A stretch of DNA of 64,000 nucleotides from an uncultured Burkholderiales bacterium (lineage in GTDB: Bacteria; Pseudomonadota; Gammaproteobacteria; Burkholderiales; Burkholderiaceae_C), in the NCBI GenBank assembly GCA_903822825.1, contig CAIJQQ010000002.1:1-64000 (forward strand), in the 5' to 3' direction. Below the pieces are notes generated by a model. It ran no database searches. It was not told the DNA's origin and saw only the letters and a program-made list of their open reading frames with translations. Positions 40,896 to 48,971 of this stretch are shown here, piece by piece; within the stretch, counting starts at the first letter, position 1, and every line of letters begins with the position of its first letter. A program made the position numbers and the translations under genes.

Positions 40896-41207
40896 GAACA
40901 ATTCCCGTAGGATTTGCAATGTCTGCTCAAGCACGTCTGTGGGGATGGCCCCCAAACGTTTGGCCAATCGGCTTTTGTCCACGGTGCGCAACTGGTCAAG
41001 GAGTATCTGGCCCGAGGTGTCCTTGAAAGTCAGTGCCACACGGAAAGGCGCTTCAAAACCTTTCGAGCTCATGAGAGCCACGATCACGGTGCGCAGGTGA
41101 TCGTGCAACTCTGGCGGAGAAATCACCACGCAAGGGCGGCTTTTGCGGATCTCACTGCCCACGGTAGGGTCGAGGTTGACCTGCCAAACCTCGCCTCTTT
41201 TCACCAT
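40887..41207 (-). CDS. mazF: MazF/PemK-type endoribonuclease toxin
   Basis: This 106-residue mRNA interferase has the family start KRGEVWQVNLDPTVGSEIRK with SRPCVVISPPE, then the central VIVALMSS and the closing ILLDQLRTVDKSRLAKRLG. All regions typical of active MazF are present. Its start overlaps the mazE stop by seven bases, so translation is coupled. The stop codon is inside a hairpin shared with the convergent alcohol dehydrogenase. Confidence 0.94.
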   Translation of the reverse strand: MVKRGEVWQVNLDPTVGSEIRKSRPCVVISPPELHDHLRTVIVALMSSKGFEAPFRVALTFKDTSGQILLDQLRTVDKSRLAKRLGAIPTDVLEQTLQILRELFEA

Positions 41208-41449
41208 GTCAGATCCTCGTCGTCCTCATTGCCGAATTCGCCCATGGCGAGGCCGTCATCCCCTGCTTGTGCGAGCGCTTGCGCGGCTTGCGCCCAGCCT
41301 GCACGAGGCGAATCGATGGGCTTGCGAATGACGATGGCACCGTTTTCAACGGTCAGGTCGGCCTGATCTTCCAGGCCCAGTTGCTGAAGCAAGGGTTTGG
41401 GAATGACGATACCGCGCGAATTGCCAAAGGGGCGAATGGACACATGCAT
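41201..41449 (-). CDS. mazE: MazE-type AbrB-fold antitoxin
   Basis: This 82-residue protein starts HVSIRPFGNSRGIVIPKPLL, the classical MazE DNA-binding swapped-hairpin barrel, with DLTVENGAIVIRKP completing it. An acidic C-terminus (GEFGNEDDEDLTW) presumably covers the MazF active site. I chose the ATG at 41449 because the fold starts there and GGAG lies upstream; the frame is open through the promoter. It is first in the operon, before mazF. Confidence 0.93.
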   Translation of the reverse strand: MHVSIRPFGNSRGIVIPKPLLQQLGLEDQADLTVENGAIVIRKPIDSPRAGWAQAAQALAQAGDDGLAMGEFGNEDDEDLTW

Positions 41450-41471
41450 GGGTGTTTCTCCGTGAGTCTGA

Positions 41472-41500
41472 ATGTTATTACAAGGTAATAACCAAGTCAA
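41472..41500 (-). promoter_or_regulatory. mazEF promoter with embedded palindromic operator
   Basis: On the minus strand TTGACT (41495-41500) and TAACAT (41472-41477) are spaced by 17 bases. A perfect inverted repeat with 8-bp arms, GTTATTAC (41474-41481) and GTAATAAC (41485-41492), fills the spacer and -10 box. This fits autorepression by MazE/MazEF. Confidence 0.8.
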
Positions 41501-41530
41501 TCCGATCTCCATCCAGGAGCGTCCCACTCA

Positions 41531-41911
41531 TCAGGCTGAAAATGGCCCCACTTTGCGGGATGACCCGCGCCTAGGCCGCGCTGCCTTGGCCGCCTGGCCT
41601 CGGGCTGCGGCGTCCCAGGCCAAGCGGGCCCAGCGCACCGCCTCGGTGGGGTCGTCAAACATCGCTTCAGTCGCGCTCCAGTAAGACAGCGACACGGTTT
41701 TGCCCTTCATAGGGTAGGTGAAAGGCGTGAGCCCCAGGGCTTCAAAGTCGGGGCGGTTGAGGTCGTCCGCCTTCAGGTACAGCCGGTTGTCCATGACGAT
41801 GGCGAACATCAGGCCCTCGTGGTACAGGCCGTGGCCGCCAAACATGCGGCGGGCCGTGACCTGTCCCCACTTTTCAAAGAGTTCCTGCAGGAACCCGATG
41901 AATTCACTCAA
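41531..41911 (-). CDS. TfoX N-terminal domain protein
   Basis: The 126-residue protein has the TfoX_N fold: ARRMFGGHGLYHEGLMFAIV and LYLKADDLNRPDF, with FTYPMKGKTVSLSYW. The C-terminal TfoX domain of the gamma-proteobacterial competence regulator is absent, which is usual for the short Betaproteobacterial versions. An Arg/Lys-rich tail follows. Its start overlaps the stop of the SGNH-like lipoprotein gene by four bases (ATGA), so they are co-translated. A competence role is not supported by the sequence alone. Confidence 0.85.
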   Translation of the reverse strand: MSEFIGFLQELFEKWGQVTARRMFGGHGLYHEGLMFAIVMDNRLYLKADDLNRPDFEALGLTPFTYPMKGKTVSLSYWSATEAMFDDPTEAVRWARLAWDAAARGQAAKAARPRRGSSRKVGPFSA

Positions 41912-42759
41912 AGGCTGCCTCGGCCGTTTTCTGCGTGGTACTTCTGAGCGGTTTCCCAGGCCACGGCTTGCAGATGGGCCGCGACGTCAGCGGGCAAGCC
42001 AGCGGTGTACTTGTTGCCCACCGGGTTGACCTTGTAGACCGAAGCGAGCACCGTGCAGGCACCCAAATACGTGCCCTGCAGGGTCGGGTGGCGCTTGTCG
42101 CCAATGATGAGCGTGATGTCAGGTCGCTTGGCCAGCGAATTGGCAAAAGCCAAACCTGCAGGCACCACCAGGGCGTTGTTGGCTTGGCCCACCTTGGTGT
42201 ACTCGGCGGCCAGGGGTTCGGTCATCTCTGGTTTGCCTGTGTAGGCCCAAGACATGAACAGGACGGGCTCGGCCCCGTGCTTGCGCACCGTGTCGCTGTG
42301 CTTCTTGGCAAATTCGTGGAAGACGCTTTGCAGCTTGGGGTGGATGGGGCACTGGCTGCAATCCATCATCATCACCGCGTCAAACGGCTTGTCGAAGGTG
42401 TTGAAGCGCACCTCGTTGTCGCCTACAAAGGAATAGCTTGAGACGCCACCGGGCTTGAAGTACGCCTCCATGTCGTGCCAGTTGATGCCCGAGCCGCTGA
42501 TGGTGGCAGACACGTTGCGGGCGTTGCGTTTGCCGTTGTCCGACTGCGCCATCAGCAACTGGCCCAGGTGGCCGTGCATCGAGTTGTTGTAATAAAAGAA
42601 GCTGTTGCCCACCCACAGCATGCTGCGGATTTGGCCCGGTGCAGTGGCCTGCTTGGCGGGCTGCTCGGCAGGTGCCTGCGCCGTGGTGCCGCATGCGGCC
42701 AGGCCAAGCGAGAGCAGCAAGAGCACTGAGGGACGGGTGATGTGGCGCATCCAGTTCAT
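41908..42759 (-). CDS. SGNH-hydrolase-like lipoprotein
   Basis: The 283-residue product has a lipoprotein signal ending LGLAACGT (Cys23). MLWVGNSFFYYNNSMHGHLG resembles block I of SGNH/GDSL hydrolases, with Gly-Asn-Ser in place of Gly-Asp-Ser. A later MSWAYTGKPEM and IIGDKRHPTLQGTYLGAC (Asp/His block V) fit an esterase or acetyl-hydrolase fold. The exact family is not recognised; related lipoproteins are often annotated as hypothetical. I chose the ATG at 42759 with GAGGA before it. It overlaps the TfoX-like gene by four bases. Confidence 0.68.
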   Translation of the reverse strand: MNWMRHITRPSVLLLLSLGLAACGTTAQAPAEQPAKQATAPGQIRSMLWVGNSFFYYNNSMHGHLGQLLMAQSDNGKRNARNVSATISGSGINWHDMEAYFKPGGVSSYSFVGDNEVRFNTFDKPFDAVMMMDCSQCPIHPKLQSVFHEFAKKHSDTVRKHGAEPVLFMSWAYTGKPEMTEPLAAEYTKVGQANNALVVPAGLAFANSLAKRPDITLIIGDKRHPTLQGTYLGACTVLASVYKVNPVGNKYTAGLPADVAAHLQAVAWETAQKYHAENGRGSL

Positions 42760-42817
42760 GGGATTCCTCGGGGGTTTGAAATGACAGCCCCCAATGTGCC
42801 GCAAGGGCCTGGCTCAG

Positions 42818-43783
42818 TCAGTCACCTGGGTGCAAGTGGCTGTGATCGGGCATCTTGGCGCCCACATGCAACTCGCCCCGCGCTTCGGCCAGCTCGACCT
42901 GACGCTGGCGCTCCGCCATTTTTTCTTTTTGCTCAGGGGTGCGTTGGTCGTGGCAGTGGGCGCAGCTCACACCCAAAACGTAATGCGGGGATTGTTTGTC
43001 TTGCTCGCTCAGGGGCCAGCGGCAAGAGCGGCACAGCTCATGGTGGCCCAAACCCAGGCCGTGGCCCACGCTCACGCGTTCGTCGAAGACAAAGCAATCG
43101 CCTTCCCAAGTGCTTTGCTCTGGCGGGATTTCTTCGAGGTACTTGAGGATGCCGCCTTCGAGGTGGTAGACCTCGTCAAAGCCGCGCATCTTCATGAGCG
43201 CGGTGGATTTTTCGCAGCGGATGCCGCCTGTGCAAAACATGGCCACTTTGGGCTTTTTGACCGCATCCGTTTTCAGGTTTTCCTGCGCATCGAGCCAAGC
43301 GGGCAGCTGTACAAAGTTCTTGATGTTCGGGTTGACCGCGCCCTTGAAGGTGCCAATCGCCACTTCGTAGTCGTTGCGCGTGTCGATGACCACCACGTCC
43401 GGGTCGGCCAGCAAGGCATTCCAGTCGGCGGGCTTGACGTATTGGCCCACCGTTTTGTTCGGGTCCAACTCGGGCACGCGCAAGGTCACGATCTCTTTTT
43501 TGAGCTTGACTTTCATGCGGGTGAACGGCGGCTTGGGGCTCCAAGACTCCTTGTGCGGCAAGCTGGCCAGGCGCGGGTCGGCACGCAAAAACGCCAGCAC
43601 GGCGCGGATGCCCATTTCAGGCCCGGCAATCGTGCCGTTGATGCCCTCGTGGGCCAAGAGCAAGGTGCCCTTGACCGAATGGGTCTCGCAACAGGCTTGC
43701 AATGGCGCTTGCAGATCGGCGAAGTCGGGCAGATCGACGAACTTGTAGAGGGCGGCGGTGAGGTAGAGGCTTGGCTCGGACAT
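42818..43783 (-). CDS. trhO: tRNA uridine(34) 5-hydroxylase TrhO (rhodanese-like, YceA)
   Basis: TrhO uses molecular oxygen to make 5-hydroxyuridine at the tRNA wobble position. The 321-residue protein has the N-terminal [17 protein letters not shown] segment. The rhodanese domain contains [19 protein letters not shown] and the active-site loop [12 protein letters not shown] with Cys184. A C-terminal cysteine-containing region ([14 protein letters not shown]) probably binds zinc. The length and layout match the family. It lies 21 bases downstream of the patatin gene, so both may share a transcript. Confidence 0.93.
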   Translation of the reverse strand: MSEPSLYLTAALYKFVDLPDFADLQAPLQACCETHSVKGTLLLAHEGINGTIAGPEMGIRAVLAFLRADPRLASLPHKESWSPKPPFTRMKVKLKKEIVTLRVPELDPNKTVGQYVKPADWNALLADPDVVVIDTRNDYEVAIGTFKGAVNPNIKNFVQLPAWLDAQENLKTDAVKKPKVAMFCTGGIRCEKSTALMKMRGFDEVYHLEGGILKYLEEIPPEQSTWEGDCFVFDERVSVGHGLGLGHHELCRSCRWPLSEQDKQSPHYVLGVSCAHCHDQRTPEQKEKMAERQRQVELAEARGELHVGAKMPDHSHLHPGD

Positions 43784-43804
43784 GGCGTGATTATCCCAGC
43801 CTGC

Positions 43805-44899
43805 TCACAAGGGCTGAAGGCGATCAGGGTCCGGCCGAGCAAGCCACTGTGCAAACTCATCTGCCATCTTTTCACTGGCCTTGGCCGCCGTGTTCCAAAC
43901 CTTCACCCGCCCTGCCAAATTGCGGTCATAGCTCATGAAGTCCCTGCGGTCAGGCAGCTTGCCGCCCGGCAAAGTTTTGACCCACTCGGGGTTGGGGGCC
44001 AACACGATGGTGTTGTCCAAAAACGGCGTCGCCCCGTGCCGCCACTTGAGTGCTTTGTCGAGCCAGCCAGGCACCACGTTTTGCTGGAAGTGCGGGTACA
44101 GCACGATGGACCGGTTTGGCCCTTGGGTGGGCGCGGTCCAGTTCAGGTGCAGGTGGTAGTCGGTGATGCCGCCGTCCCAATACGCGCCAGCGGGTGCGCC
44201 GGGGATGTCGTGCACGGCTTTCAGGGCGAATGGGATCGAGCAACTGGCCTGTAGCGCGGGCATGAAGTTGCCCTCGGTCAGGGCCACAGCGCGGGTGCGA
44301 AAGTCTTGTGCATCAAAGGGCAAGGGCGCGCCCTGCGCAGAAAACACCACCCGCTCCAGCCAGCCGCCCAGCGCTCGGCGGCTCATGGCGTTGCTGAGGT
44401 AGGCCCCGGCATAGCCCAGCGGCGTGGCCAAGGGGTGCTCGCGGTGCAGCACATGGCGCCCGCGCGAGGTGACGATGTGCAGTTTGTAACGCGGGTGGTT
44501 CAGCGCCTCCTGGACGCGACCGCCGTAAAAGGCCTGCAGGCTTTGGCCAAAGGCTTCGCTCACCTGCTCGGCGCTCACGCGCTTTTTGCCCGGCAGCGGT
44601 TCGTAGTGCTGGTGAATGTAGTCGTGCTCCAACCGCTCAAACGCGGCCACCGGGTTGTTCAGGCAGGCGGTGGACATGCGCCACGCGCCGATGGATGCGC
44701 CCACCAGGTCCACGGGCTGCTGGCTTTGGGCCAGCCACTCGCCGAAAATGAAGCGGTCCAAGGGGCCAAGAATCAGCCCTTTGGGGCCCCCGGCGGCTGC
44801 AGGAATCACCCCCACATGTTCGGGCCGCAAGCCGTGCTCACGGATGTGGGCGAGTGCCTTGGGGCCTGCATGGATGTGGAGGGCTTGCATAGGGTTCAA
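43805..44899 (-). CDS. Patatin-like phospholipase
   Basis: This 364-residue serine acyl hydrolase uses a Ser-Asp dyad. The oxyanion segment is AAAGGPKGLIL, the nucleophile elbow GASIGAW, and the Asp lies in AYWDGGITDYHLHL. There is no signal peptide, so it is probably cytoplasmic. A second in-frame ATG (MQALHIHAG, three codons in) could be the start. REP-like copy d lies 38 bases upstream, between this gene and tex. Confidence 0.87.
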   Translation of the reverse strand: MNPMQALHIHAGPKALAHIREHGLRPEHVGVIPAAAGGPKGLILGPLDRFIFGEWLAQSQQPVDLVGASIGAWRMSTACLNNPVAAFERLEHDYIHQHYEPLPGKKRVSAEQVSEAFGQSLQAFYGGRVQEALNHPRYKLHIVTSRGRHVLHREHPLATPLGYAGAYLSNAMSRRALGGWLERVVFSAQGAPLPFDAQDFRTRAVALTEGNFMPALQASCSIPFALKAVHDIPGAPAGAYWDGGITDYHLHLNWTAPTQGPNRSIVLYPHFQQNVVPGWLDKALKWRHGATPFLDNTIVLAPNPEWVKTLPGGKLPDRRDFMSYDRNLAGRVKVWNTAAKASEKMADEFAQWLARPDPDRLQPL

Positions 44900-44937
44900 G
44901 TGTATGGGCGCAAATGGTGAAGGAGGCAGCCTATAGA

Positions 44938-45012
44938 TGTGGGAGCGGTGCCCTCGCCGCGAATGGGCGCTCGCAGGCCACCACGTATCGCCCCGAGGGC
45001 GGGGCTCCCACA
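44938..45012. repeat. REP-like inverted intergenic element, copy d
   Basis: The arms are TGTGGGAGCGGTGCCCTCGC (from 44938) and GAGGGCGGGGCTCCCACA (to 45012). Terminal inverted repeats are perfect (TGTGGGAGC / GCTCCCACA). They differ from copy c by the same change on both ends (TGGGAGC/GCTCCCA versus TAGGAGC/GCTCCTA). It follows the tex stop on the minus strand and may stop tex transcription. Confidence 0.8.
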
Positions 45013-45018
45013 GCGCTG

Positions 45019-47451
45019 CTATTTTTTGAGGGCTTGCAGTTTGGCAAAGGCGCTGGCCATGGCCGAGCCGGAATTTGCTGCGGCTGCGGGGGGCGAGCTG
45101 TAACCGCCGCCGCGCTGGCGGTTGTCGCGCCCTGCCCCTTCAAACTTGTTGTCGCGGGGGCCCCTTCCGTCGTGTCCTTGGCGGGCGGGTGCCGCGTCGA
45201 GCTTCATGGTCAAGCTGATGCGCTTGCGGGCCACGTCCACTTCGAGCACCTTCACCTTAACGATGTCGCCGGTCTTGACCACTTCGCGGGCGTCGGTGAC
45301 GAATTTGTTGGCCAGCTGGCTCACATGCACCAAACCGTCCTGGTGCACGCCCAGGTCCACAAACGCGCCAAACTGCGCCACGTTGCTCACGGTGCCTTCG
45401 AGCGTCACGCCCTCTTTCAGGTCTTTGATGTCTTCGACGCCATCGGCCAGGCGGGCCACCTTGAAGTCGGGGCGCGGGTCGCGGCCGGGTTTTTCCAGCT
45501 CGCCCAGGATGTCCTTGATGGTGATGGCACCGAATTTGTCGTTCGCAAACAGCTCGGGCTTGAGGGTCTTCAAAACGTCCGAACGGCCCATGATCTCTTG
45601 GATCGGCTTGGCGGTTTTGACGATGATCTGCGCGACCACCGGGTAAGTCTCAGGGTGCACGCCCGTCATGTCCAGCGGGTTGTCGCCGCCGCGAATGCGC
45701 AAAAAGCCTGCGCTTTGCTCAAAGGTTTTGGCCCCGAGACCCGTGACTTTGAGCAAGTCTTGCCGCGTCTTGAAAACGCCATGGGCATCGCGCCAGCGCA
45801 CCACGGCCTTGGCCACGGTGCTCGACAAGCCGGACACGCGGGTGAGCAAAGGCACGCTCGCGGTGTTCAGGTCCACGCCCACCGAGTTGACGCAGTCTTC
45901 GACCACGGCGTCCAGCGTTTTGGCCAACTCGCTTTGGTTCACGTCGTGCTGGTACTGGCCCACACCAATCGCTTTGGGGTCGATCTTGACCAGCTCTGAC
46001 AGCGGGTCTTGCAGGCGGCGGGCAATGGAGGCCGCGCCGCGCAGGCTCACGTCCACATCGGGCATTTCTTGTGAGGCGAATTCGCTGGCGCTGTACACCG
46101 AAGCGCCTGCCTCGCTGACCACCACCTTCTGAATTTCCAACCCATCGCGAATGCCTTCTCGCAATCGGGCCAGTTGCTTGATCAGGTCGCCCGCCAGTTT
46201 GTCGGTCTCGCGGCTGGCGGTGCCGTTGCCAATCGCAATCAGGTTCACATTGTGCTTCTCGCACAACTTGGCAAGCGTAAAGAGCGAGCCCTCCCAGTCT
46301 TTGCGAGGCTCGTGTGGGTACACGGTGGCGGTGTCGACCAGCTTGCCGGTGGCGTCCACCACGGCCACTTTCACCCCGGTGCGGATGCCCGGGTCCAAGC
46401 CCATGACCACACGGGGGCCTGCGGGTGCGGCCAACAGCAAATCACGCAGGTTGTCAGCAAAAACTTTGATGGCGACCTTTTCGGCTTCTTCGCGCAGGCG
46501 GGTGAACAGGTCGCGCTCGGTGGACAGGCTCAATTTCACGCGCCAGGTCCAGGCCACGCATTTGCGGATCAGGTCGTCCGCGGGGCGCGCCGCATGGCTC
46601 CAGCCCAGGTGCAAGGCGATCTTGCCTTCGGCCAGTGAGGGGGCGGTCGCCTTCGGCACCGTGGTCTTGCCAGGTTCCGGCTTGGACCCGAAGCTCGTCT
46701 GCGGCTCGGGGAGCACCAGCTTGGCGTCGAGCATTTCCAAGGAACGGCCACGGAAAACGGCCAAAGCGCGGTGCGAGGGCACGCGGCCAATCGGCTCGTC
46801 GTAGTCAAAGTAATCGCGGAATTTGGCCACGTCGGCGTTGTTCTCGTCCTTGCCCTGGGCCAGTTGGCTTTTGAAAAGGCCTTCGTTCCACAGCCATTCG
46901 CGCAGGGCTTGCACCAGCGACGCGTCTTCGGCCCAGCGTTCGCTGAGCAAATCGCGCACGCCGTCCAGCACAGCGGCGGTGGTGGTGAAGTCGGCGCCTT
47001 CTATGGCGCCTGCAGCCAGCACAAAGGCGGCAGCCTCAGCATGCGGTTCGAGTGTGGGGTCGGCAAACAACTTGTCGGCCAAAGGCGCCAGCCCTGCTTC
47101 GCGGGCGATCATGCCCTTGGTGCGGCGCTTGGGCTTGAAGGGCAAATACAGGTCTTCCAGCTCTTGTTTGGTGGGCGCAGCGTCGATGGCTGCGAGCAGC
47201 TCAAGCGTCATCTTGCCCTGCTCCTGGATGCTTTTGATGACGGCGTCGCGGCGGTCTTCGAGTTCGCGCAGATAGCCCAATCTGGCTTCGAGTTCGCGCA
47301 ACTGGATGTCGTCCAGCCCGTCGGTCACTTCTTTGCGGTAACGGGCGATGAAAGGGACAGTGGCGCCACCGTCCAGCAGTTCAACAGCGGTTTTGACTTG
47401 GTCCGGGCGGATACGGATTTCTGCGGCCAGTTGGGCCAGGATTTTCGACAT
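45019..47451 (-). CDS. tex: Tex-type RNA-binding transcription accessory protein
   Basis: Tex is a conserved nucleic-acid-binding protein linked to transcription. The 810 residues show the helical N-terminal part VPFIARYRKEVTDGLDDIQL and the YqgF/RNase H-like core GLDPGIRTGVKVAVVDATGK. SVGVDLNTASVPLLTRVSGL and the helix-hairpin-helix region follow. An S1 RNA-binding domain (about 675-745, GTVSNVAQFGAFVDLGVHQD) closes the core. The last 65 residues are a Gly/Arg/Asn-rich low-complexity tail not found in shorter homologues of about 775 residues. Confidence 0.95.
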   Translation of the reverse strand: MSKILAQLAAEIRIRPDQVKTAVELLDGGATVPFIARYRKEVTDGLDDIQLRELEARLGYLRELEDRRDAVIKSIQEQGKMTLELLAAIDAAPTKQELEDLYLPFKPKRRTKGMIAREAGLAPLADKLFADPTLEPHAEAAAFVLAAGAIEGADFTTTAAVLDGVRDLLSERWAEDASLVQALREWLWNEGLFKSQLAQGKDENNADVAKFRDYFDYDEPIGRVPSHRALAVFRGRSLEMLDAKLVLPEPQTSFGSKPEPGKTTVPKATAPSLAEGKIALHLGWSHAARPADDLIRKCVAWTWRVKLSLSTERDLFTRLREEAEKVAIKVFADNLRDLLLAAPAGPRVVMGLDPGIRTGVKVAVVDATGKLVDTATVYPHEPRKDWEGSLFTLAKLCEKHNVNLIAIGNGTASRETDKLAGDLIKQLARLREGIRDGLEIQKVVVSEAGASVYSASEFASQEMPDVDVSLRGAASIARRLQDPLSELVKIDPKAIGVGQYQHDVNQSELAKTLDAVVEDCVNSVGVDLNTASVPLLTRVSGLSSTVAKAVVRWRDAHGVFKTRQDLLKVTGLGAKTFEQSAGFLRIRGGDNPLDMTGVHPETYPVVAQIIVKTAKPIQEIMGRSDVLKTLKPELFANDKFGAITIKDILGELEKPGRDPRPDFKVARLADGVEDIKDLKEGVTLEGTVSNVAQFGAFVDLGVHQDGLVHVSQLANKFVTDAREVVKTGDIVKVKVLEVDVARKRISLTMKLDAAPARQGHDGRGPRDNKFEGAGRDNRQRGGGYSSPPAAAANSGSAMASAFAKLQALKK

Positions 47452-47595
47452 GGAGGGGGATTTCTTTCAGGCAAGCGGGCGAGTTTGCCACAAGCCAGCG
47501 CGCGCATTTCTGGGCCGTAAGGGGCATGGCGGCCGTTGCGAAAACAACAAAGATGCTATTTTTTGCGTCCCAATATGATAAAAATTACATTTGAA

Positions 47596-47644
47596 GGCAT
47601 TAAAACTGTAAAATAACCATAAATAAACAGTTTTGGCATTAAAA
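47596..47644. promoter_or_regulatory. AT-rich repeat-containing regulatory region before the HExxH lipoprotein
   Basis: Inverted repeats AAAACTGT (47602-47609) and ACAGTTTT (47627-47634) are flanked by a direct repeat GGCATTAAAA (47596-47605 and 47635-47644). The region is far more AT-rich than its surroundings and lies 23 bases before a small lipoprotein gene. It probably holds a promoter and regulator site. Confidence 0.45.
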
Positions 47645-47666
47645 GTAGTTTCGAGGGAGTGTGTCA

Positions 47667-48038
47667 ATGCGTTCAATGAAACCCCATCGCCAAGCCGCAC
47701 GGCCGTTGCTGTCGCTGGTTTTTGCCCTTTTGGCTGGATGCCAGACATTGCCCGGCAATTTGCCCGCGCATGAATACGAACCTTTCAAGCCCCTGCCTGT
47801 TGAGAAACGCCTGATGAACGACGTGCGCATCCGCTGGGAAGTGCGCGAAGACGTCGCCCAAATCTGTGCCAAAGCCATTCAAATGGGCAAAGAACAGGCC
47901 TACATCACCCCGCCAGTGGCCTGCGCTGTTTGGGATGTGCCCAAGCAGGAATGCACTGTGATCACCGGCCCCAAGCCCACACATGTGGCCCTGGGTCATG
48001 AGGTCCGGCACTGCTTTGAGGGGCGGTTTCACCGCTGA
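47667..48038 (+). CDS. Small lipoprotein with C-terminal HExxH motif
   Basis: This 123-residue protein of unrecognised family has a lipoprotein signal ending ALLAGC (Cys25) after a basic start. The mature part has a conserved-looking C-terminus, HVALGHEVRHCFEGRFHR. It contains HExxH (His111, Glu112, His115) plus Glu118 and His122, which could form a zinc site as in gluzincin peptidases. Several Cys residues are also present. The protein is very short for a peptidase. GAGGGAG lies eight bases before the ATG at 47667. It is convergent with an SDR gene. Confidence 0.7.
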   Translation: MRSMKPHRQAARPLLSLVFALLAGCQTLPGNLPAHEYEPFKPLPVEKRLMNDVRIRWEVREDVAQICAKAIQMGKEQAYITPPVACAVWDVPKQECTVITGPKPTHVALGHEVRHCFEGRFHR

Positions 48039-48059
48039 TTCCCCCAAAAATTCCCCTGT

Positions 48060-48971
48060 TTAAGCGTTGGCCTCGCGCAAGGCCTTGCGCAAACCCTCAC
48101 CCACTTCGGGGCGCGCAGCAAACGGGTCCGGGGGGTTGCTGCCCGTCACGATGGCTTCCATGCGGCTTTGGACGTTGCCCAGCGCTTGCGGGTGGCTGTA
48201 GATGTAGAACTGGTCACTGGCGACCGCATCAAACACCTTTTGCGCCACATCCGCGGCCGACACTTTGCCACTGCCCACGGCTTTGTCGCTTTGCGCTTGG
48301 CCGATCAGTTGGCTGGCGGTGAGCTTGTCTGCGGCCAAGTCGCTTGGGCGGTTGCGGTGGCTCTGGCTGATGCCCGTGGGCACAAAGTAAGGGCACAGCA
48401 CGCTCGCGCTGATCTGGTCGGACACCAGATGCAAATCCTGGTAGAGCGTTTCCGTCAGGGACACCACGGCGTGTTTGCTCACGTTGTAGATGCCCATGTT
48501 GGGCGGCGTCAGCAATCCAGCCATGCTGGCGGTGTTGACGATGTGGCCTTGGTAGCTCGGGTCGGCCTTGGCGGCTTCAAGCATCATGGGGGTGAACAGG
48601 CGCACACCGTGCACCACGCCCCAGAGGTTGACGCCCAAGACCCATTCCCAGTCGGCCACCGTGTTTTCCCAAACCAGACCCCCTGCCCCCACGCCCGCGT
48701 TGTTGAACACGAAATGAGGTGCGCCAAAACGTGCTTTCACATCAGCGGCCAGTTGCTCCATGGCCTCGGCTTTTGACACGTCGACCTGACGGGCCAGCAC
48801 CTGAGCACCTTGGGCTTTCATTTCGGCTTCGGCTTTGTCCAGGGCGTCTTGCTGCACATCGACCAGCACCAGGTTCATGCCCAATTTGGCGCCGATGCGG
48901 GCGCATTCCAGCCCAAAGCCAGAGCCTGCGCCAGTCAATACGGCGGTTTTGCCTTTGAAGTTCTCGATCAT
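48060..48971 (-). CDS. Short-chain dehydrogenase/reductase
   Basis: This 303-residue NAD(P)-dependent oxidoreductase has the Rossmann start LTGAGSGFGLECARIGAKLG and the structural NNAGVGAGG. The catalytic TASMAGLLTPPNMGIYNVSK has Ser and the Tyr-x3-Lys pair. Substrate unknown; the position at the end of the acyl-CoA catabolic gene block suggests a hydroxyacyl or alcohol intermediate. Its start overlaps the end of the GST-like gene by four bases. Confidence 0.88.
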   Translation of the reverse strand: MIENFKGKTAVLTGAGSGFGLECARIGAKLGMNLVLVDVQQDALDKAEAEMKAQGAQVLARQVDVSKAEAMEQLAADVKARFGAPHFVFNNAGVGAGGLVWENTVADWEWVLGVNLWGVVHGVRLFTPMMLEAAKADPSYQGHIVNTASMAGLLTPPNMGIYNVSKHAVVSLTETLYQDLHLVSDQISASVLCPYFVPTGISQSHRNRPSDLAADKLTASQLIGQAQSDKAVGSGKVSAADVAQKVFDAVASDQFYIYSHPQALGNVQSRMEAIVTGSNPPDPFAARPEVGEGLRKALREANA

